64,000 nucleotides of DNA from Chrysaora quinquecirrha (Eukaryota; Cnidaria; Scyphozoa; Semaeostomeae; Pelagiidae): contig JACTAT010000025.1 in NCBI GenBank assembly GCA_014526335.1, forward strand, positions 471,235-535,234, in the 5' to 3' direction. The translations under genes and the position numbers were made by a program. Every line of letters begins with the position of its first letter. Positions within the stretch are counted from its first letter, which is position 1. Of this stretch, positions 59,801-64,000 are shown in pieces. The notes below the pieces were generated by a model. The model saw only the letters and a program-made list of their open reading frames with translations. It made no database searches and was not told the DNA's origin.

Positions 59801-62765
59801 AATCAATCCAAAATTAAGAAATAGCAGGCTGCAAACGTAGCCATGTTTTCTAGTAATAAAAAAGATTTTTAAAGATAGACGAGATAAACTGTCTTATGTT
59901 CAGTTGCAAATGTTTAAGCCATGTTTTAATGATGAAGGTGACAGTACCTGATCTTGTATATTATCCATTCCAATATGCTCACAAACGATAGATAATTCAT
60001 GAATATCTAGATATCCACTAACACCGACTGATAGCTCATCCCAAATCTCTTTTAATTGCTCAATCTCAGCATTCGTGATTGCATCTAGAATAAATAACAT
60101 CAATTAGACATTTAAGCTATTTCGATACTAAGTTGAGGTTCTTTTGCACAAACGATACCACTTTGAAAAAAACATCACGCCAAAAATTTTGCTTATTTTG
60201 CTAGTCAAGCAATGTTTGATTGTTTGGCCGCCTTTCCAACATTGTTTGTAAAACATTTTTTGTTTTTGACAAACAGCAACAACTTGCACCATTTCACTAG
60301 CTAGCGACATTTCTTAGCAACAAGGCGTTTGTGCTGGCGCATTAGTAAGATTTTCTTTGTTCCAAAATGTTGGACAGCAATGTTTTTGGGCGTGGCCAAA
60401 CGGTCAGACACTTGTTGTAAAGCGAATTTAAAATTTTGGACCAACAATGTTTGATCGTTTGGCCAAGGCCTACATCTGACGAAGCTTCTGTCTTAGCAGA
60501 AGTAAGTAGAAATGAGGTGCTTCTTTCTATTGACTTTGGTCTATTTGCAGACATTTGTCTTTGTTCGACTTTGAGTGTCATAATAAAGTTACACCTGAAC
60601 AAAGTTAAGCACATTTTCACCAACCTTCGTTTTCTTCTTGTATGTTCATCGAATAATTCATCGCACCAGTCCCTTCTAAAACTTCTTCTTTTCCAATTAT
60701 CGTTTTCGCATCCAAAGGCGCTGATAATTTTCTTCGTAAGGCAGCAGGCAAGCCAGAACTGTTCCGTTTACTCAATTTACGCGAAAGCTGCTGTAAAAAC
60801 AAGATGCAAAAGCAATAAAAGCATGATGAAAAAGCAATAGCAATAGTGACTTTTTAACATCCACAAAGTCAAAGGTTTCGAATAAAAGTTTCCTTCACCA
60901 TATCAATCTTTTTAATTTTTTCCTTACGCGGCTTCCAGGGGGTGGAGTGCGAAATCACGCAATCACACGCAATTTTTGTACGATTCACGCAATCAATCAC
61001 GCACGATTAACTTTAATTTTCACGCGCACGCAACTTCAGGTGCTTCTCTTAAAAATTTTGAGCAGGGCTTAAGTTCAAAACTGCTTAACTTAATATATCT
61101 AAAGGATCAGCATGAAAAATTCTTTCCACCGCAAGTTTGTAACAGGGAAGACGGAAAATGGAAACTTTAGGGTGCTTACTAACTTATTACATGCAAAATG
61201 AAAAAGTTAGAAGAGCTTAATAACAACCCCATTTCCTTAGAGAATTTGACAATGAGTCTCCTATAAACACAAAAAATTTAATCCATGTGGCCAATGCTTT
61301 TCTAGAGTAACTAATGGATGTCATCATTCACTTTGAAAAAAATTGAGATTTTCAATTCATATTTACCCTTGAACTTGAGCGCCTGACCACTGGCCTGTGT
61401 GTTTTTGGTGTTTCTTTAGAGTCCTTTTTGTTAGGCAGATCTCCATCACTGTGAATACCATTATCAAATGAGCCAAAATCTCCAGGTTGAGTAGATCTGC
61501 CATATTTCTTGTTGTTAAACACTTTGGTGGGTTCAGAAACTAAAATTAAAAGGGGTTACCTGTTTAGCATTTTCTAGATTCTGACAAGGGGGGCTTTCCA
61601 CATCCCTTTCCCCTTTATTGTTGTTTTTCATTGAAAGTACACTTTTCCCCCTCTGCAATTGCTGCTCAAGGGCATGGGAGGAAGCTACACCCTCATGCCC
61701 TCTATCTGGTATTCTTTATTCTGATAGAGAAAGCAAAATTAATCTGCTCAATTAGCTTAGCTGCTTGTGATGGGGTCATATCTCTGGATCTGTAAAATGA
61801 AGGGTGAAGGTGAAATGGTGTATTTAGCGCCAGTCGCTGGGATCTCATAAGTAGGTTAATTAATTTAGACATCAACCCTTGCTGTGATGTTACCTATGTG
61901 GGGCTAAAACCCTAACCTCACTGAGCTTTTGACACCATGTGTCAGCTGGATTAGGCCACAATGCCACATCACCTTAAGCTTTAAAGTAGGGAAAGTGGCC
62001 ATGGAAAGACAATGATAATGCTTTAAGTTCCTAGTTGATTGGTTTCTACTCAAATCTATGTTTGAAAGGCACCTGGCTCAATGATTTCTGAGATTTCAGA
62101 TCTGTCATCCTCTGTTGTTTCAGCCATACTATCAATTGTCTTTGATAAAACAGCAACAAATGCATCTTTGAATGTGTCAAATTGAACCTAATGCAAAAGA
62201 AATGACATTCTGTTCAATTAGGTGAAAGAAATTGACTGGGCAATGAATTAAGCCAAATCATCCTAGCATATCAAATCAGATCAGAATGTATTGGACCAGA
62301 CCATATTTCAGATCATATCATATCAAATCAGATCAAATCAGATCTAATCAGATCAAATCAGATTGAATCAGATCATATCAAATCAGATCAGATCACATCG
62401 GATCCAAATCAGATTGGATCAGCTCAGCTCAGATCATATCATATCAAGTAAGATCAAATCAGATCAGATAAGATCAGATTGAATCACGTCAGATCAGCTC
62501 AGATCAGATTGCCTCAGATCAAATCAGATTGGATCAGCTGAGATCAGATCAGATCAAATCATGTCAAGTCAATATAATCATACCTTTCCATCGCTAACTT
62601 CATCTCCAATGCATTCAGTAAGCAATGCTGGTATTTGATCGTCAAGTTGTAATCGTTGACATAAATCAATCAATTCACTTCGATTCAAATATCCTTTCCA
62701 GTTAAATCACAACTTTCAAACACCTCTCTTAGTTGAGTCACATAAACATCTTCTTCTTCATCCAT
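44853..62765 (-). CDS. NIN: Ninein / ninein-like centrosomal protein (about 21 exons)
   Basis: Ninein anchors microtubule minus ends at centrosomes and non-centrosomal sites. Exons in transcript order: 62765-62584, 62187-62073, 61539-61367, 60790-60625, 60084-59948, 59561-59331, 58809-58767, 58666-58633, 58426-58354, 57807-57723, 57291-57240, then 54740-54601, 54115-53941, 53193-53077, 52716-52627, 52186-51868, 51292-48832, 48595-48404, 47632-47462, 45943-45785, 45059-44853; about 1,775 codons. The ATG (62765) opens MDEEEDVYVTQLREVFESCD, a ninein-type start. EF-hand exons follow; the clearest loop is DANEDGLVSFDE (59561-59331). The rest is coiled coil, with a KKKHKRR/Ser-rich linker and a KPVVIKRN motif in 52186-51868. 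The last exon (LYIENADLSKQLQQ) matches the ninein C terminus. At least four indels break the frame. I found no exon bridging 57240 and 54740 (~150 residues expected). Confidence 0.88.
45995..46520. repeat. Degenerate (AAGATT)n repeat in ninein intron
   Basis: About 500 bases of AAGATT/AAGATA hexamer variants in the intron between exons 47462 and 45943. It is too degenerate to be telomeric. Confidence 0.8.
48035..48160. repeat. Palindromic CAAACATTG element, right arm only
   Basis: Only the right arm is present: AAGCAATGTTTGGTGATTGA, AACGGTCAAACATTTCTTG and the end GGCCAGGGCCTAG. It lies in a ninein intron. Confidence 0.65.
48832..51292 (-). other. NIN: Giant ninein coiled-coil exon (2,461 bases)
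   Basis: One exon of about 820 residues, all charged coiled coil, with repeats of the type EKAELEExF and ELExKW/RKW about every 10-40 residues. Three frame breaks lie inside: near 50958-50966 in an AG dinucleotide run, near 50697 (GCAGGAAAG) and near 50270 (GTAAACAG). After correction it reads through from GSPELKKKISEQEIIID to KKISELEKV at the donor. Vertebrate NIN also has a very large internal coiled-coil exon. Confidence 0.82.
51370..51840. repeat. Palindromic CAAACATTG element, long copy
   Basis: Starts CTTAGGCCCTGGCCAAACC and ends GGCCAGAGCCTAATAG. Within the right arm, TTTGACAAACAATGTTTGAC is duplicated in tandem near 51770-51825. It lies in the ninein intron just before the giant exon. 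Confidence 0.75.
52262..52560 (+). repeat. Two SINE family 2 fragments in tandem
   Basis: The first fragment (52262-52400) holds CCTGATCATGCAGTCCAG, a decayed B-box GTTTCGAATCCC and the GGTGCTGAAGAAGG tail. The second (about 52442-52560) holds TTGAGCTCAGTGG and TCGTTGGCTCTC. They sit in a ninein intron just upstream of the acceptor side of exon 51868-52186. Confidence 0.7.
54847..54962 (-). repeat. SINE family 1, minus-strand diverged copy in ninein intron
   Basis: Reverse complement of the family 1 body: TGAAATGGTGTTTTAGTGCC is close to the complement of the GGCGCTAAAACACCATTTCA end, followed by TGTGACGCTACC. The copy is shortened at its 5' (promoter) end. Confidence 0.65.
55190..55966. mobile_element. 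TA-flanked MITE with internal inverted motif copies
   Basis: The ends are perfect inverted repeats of 26 bases plus TA: left 55192-55217, right 55939-55964, beginning GAGTCCTTGCGCCCAAAGTG. TA lies outside on both sides. The core GCGCCCAAAGTGGCCA recurs inside at about 55396-55412 and, inverted with one change, at 55513-55532. Tc1/mariner-like by its TA target. A 90-codon plus-strand ORF inside (55321-55593) is not a recognisable transposase. It lies in the ninein intron between exons 57240 and 54740. Confidence 0.78.
56354..56499 (-). other. Exon-like ORF inside the ninein gap, possible alternative first exon
   Basis: An ATG at 56499 opens MPRFAQDTIKKIIEGSEDAK and runs 48 codons to a donor AAAAG|GTAGGC at 56354. 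It ends in the same phase (2) as ninein exon 57291-57240, so it could join the same downstream exon, but the exon at 54740 starts in phase 0, so neither joins it directly. The sequence does not look like ninein. It may be an alternative start, a separate small gene or chance. Confidence 0.3.
57885..58143 (+). repeat. SINE family 3 (tRNA-derived, with a conserved-core-like body)
   Basis: The tRNA-like head has GCGCAGTGATTAGCGCGCAG (A-box side) and a B-box-like GGGTTCGAGCAAGG near 57938-57951. The body has CCTTGGGCAAGTTGTTAACA and GTGTATAAATGGGCACCTGG. From memory, such segments occur in widespread metazoan SINE superfamilies with a shared central domain; I could not check this. Only one copy is seen here. 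Confidence 0.72.
58895..59130. repeat. Palindromic CAAACATTG element
   Basis: A left-arm fragment has TTTTCAAACATTTGAAATG; the right arm has GACCAACAATGTTTGATTG followed by TTTGGTCAGGGTCGTAA. It lies in a ninein intron between the exons at 58809 and 59331. Confidence 0.65.
60195..60475. repeat. Palindromic CAAACATTG element
   Basis: The left part has TAGTCAAGCAATGTTTGATTG and the right arm ends GTTTGGCCAAGGCCTAC at about 60473. It lies in a ninein intron between EF-hand exons. Confidence 0.62.
61803..61981 (-). repeat. SINE family 1, minus-strand copy in ninein intron
   Basis: Full-length family 1 copy in reverse orientation: GGTGAAATGGTGTATTTAGC at one end and GTCAGCTGGATTAGGCCACA near the tRNA-like end. 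The B-box has decayed (complement of GGGCTAAAACCC), so it is older than the 1.1 and 12.7 kb copies. Confidence 0.75.
62265..62580. repeat. GATC-rich (ATCAGATCAA)n repeat next to ninein exon 1
   Basis: About 300 bases of ATCAGATC/AAATCAGATC units in intron 1, ending only a few bases from the exon 1 donor at 62583. It contains dozens of GATC palindromes. Confidence 0.88.
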
Positions 62766-64000
62766 CTTGATCTTCTTATAATGGATTTATCAATCAGCTT
62801 GCATACGCGCAAAGAGATGTTTCATTTCGGTTCACTGATTTGAATTCGATCTGTGACCACCACAACATCAGCACACAGCAGGCTCCAAACCAAGTTGTTT
62901 CACATTTATTTGCCTCAAGCCTGTCTGGCAAAAAGAAATTTACACGTTAATGGGTCTGCTATCTTTCCAATACTGCTATACTTAGTTTGCATACAGTCTC
63001 TAAGTCTTTGTCTGAAAATCTACGCAATAAAATCTGCAAACAAAACTAGACTACTTCGAGGGCCTAAACTTCAATTTTGCGCGAAGCCAAATTCACGACA
63101 CTAATTACCGTAAAAATACAGCTTATTCCTGTATATTTAGTTGATAGATAAACAAATAAACATCACATACATTGAAATCGAATAAAATTAATGTTATTTA
63201 TTTAGTATTAAGAACATGATTACTTACTTAAAATTGAGTGTATTCTTCGGTCATGATCGCTTGGCCGCCATTAGCAGGTGATGGAAGAATGTAACATATT
63301 TACAGAACGATTTGTTCCCAGGTTACCATTGTTTTTGGTCAGCCTCATTTTCATACAAACAGGGACCTTCGGACCCTCGGACCGCACTAGGACCTTCGGA
63401 TTTGGGGCCTTAGGACCCTTCGAGTCCCTCAAGCAACTGGTCGTCCAGCCCTCAAAGCAGTGCTTCAGCCCTCACATAAAGTCTAATTTTTGATCTTTTA
63501 TTGCTTTTACTTAAATTTAATTGATAAGTTTACAATGATGTACTGTATAATGAAAGCTATCTGATCTCAGCAAAAAAGTTTATCGATATCTAAGCCCTAG
63601 TTGCTAATTGACCAGTTGCTTATTTAAAGAAAGTGTACTCTCCGTCAACTTTTTTCGTGTACCTTTAGAAAAATCTTTTTTCATTCCAAAGCTGTTTAAC
63701 TAAGTCTTGCCGTATGGTTTGCATAAAAGCTGTCTTTTTTGTTCCTTGTGGTTTGTGGCATTTTGACTTTCCTGAGATATTTTTCAAGGGCTTCTCTACT
63801 TGCTGGTGTTTCGGAATGCAAGCGCAAACGCATCGGATGTTCCAACCATTTTACACATACAACAATATTGTCAAAACCGTCAAAACTGTCTCCACAACAT
63901 TTGAGTCATGCAAACTTGTTGTACTGCAAACTTAAGTATCTTTTCTCCACCATCCTCACCGTCTCCACAATATTCTAATGCACAAAACGGAAGAAAACAG
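62766..64000. other. Upstream region of ninein, no gene seen
   Basis: Probable 5' UTR and promoter of ninein on the minus strand near 62766-63250. A short GGACCTTCGGACC-type repeat lies at 63361-63430. No convincing coding exon is present up to the window edge. Confidence 0.45.

Larger units (their letters stand above)
57240..62765 (-). other. NIN: Ninein EF-hand region exons
   Basis: Eleven exons encode up to five EF-hand-like units: DLTGKGYLNRSE (exon 1), a degenerate VSDGKVQFDTFKDAF, SVGVSGYLDIHE, the canonical calcium loop DANEDGLVSFDE, and DQNNTGWVRVDV, which has Val in place of the final acidic residue. Only the fourth has all calcium-binding positions, so most units are probably structural, as in vertebrate ninein. 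Exon 1 contains a one-base break at about 62694-62699: GGAAAGGA should be GGAAAAGGA to give TGKGYLNRSE. Confidence 0.8.

Noticed and set aside
16947..62699. Programmed -1 ribosomal frameshifting as a common explanation for the frame breaks
   Set aside because: The sites share no slippery heptamer or downstream structure, and they fall in unrelated genes; loss of a base from short runs explains most of them more simply.

Overview
This is a window of animal nuclear DNA. Protein-coding genes are split by short GT-AG introns of roughly 90 to 1,400 bases. The two recognisable genes, VPS13 and ninein, are animal-type genes. The non-coding DNA is full of tRNA-derived SINEs, palindromic MITE-like elements and simple repeats. 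The sequence does not identify the species; an invertebrate with a compact, AT-rich genome fits best. There are no bacterial or phage features.

Layout. Positions 215-21754 (+) hold the 3' part of a VPS13A/C-type lipid-transfer protein gene: 34 exons and about 1,170 C-terminal residues, with the 5' part lying off the left edge. Positions 21755-26308 are repeat-rich intergenic DNA with a duplicated exon-like ORF. Positions 26309-33146 hold three intron-poor genes for coiled-coil proteins (+, -, +) that I cannot name. Positions 34196-40594 (-) hold an eight-exon gene for a proline-rich coiled-coil protein. Its last exon aligns without gaps to the last exon of the next gene. Positions 44853-62765 (-) hold a ninein/ninein-like gene: EF-hands at the N terminus, then a long coiled coil that includes a single 2.46 kb exon. 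The rest is intergenic, with one doubtful small two-exon gene near 43.2 kb.

The five coiled-coil genes side by side look like a local cluster around ninein, a centrosomal microtubule-anchoring protein. The EF-hand-less neighbour is probably a ninein paralogue. VPS13 has an unrelated job: bulk lipid transfer at membrane contact sites.

At least ten reading-frame breaks are visible across all the larger genes. Most are fixed by adding one base to a short homopolymer, which points to an under-polished long-read assembly rather than to pseudogenes. The most unusual non-coding feature is a ~1 kb tandem array in a VPS13 intron. Its unit carries an exact match to the RNA polymerase III B-box followed by a T-run. 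Other notable elements are a TTAA-flanked piggyBac-like MITE, a TA-flanked foldback element, a MITE nested inside a SINE with a clean TA duplication, and at least 14 loci of a palindromic element rich in SOX-like AACAATG motifs.
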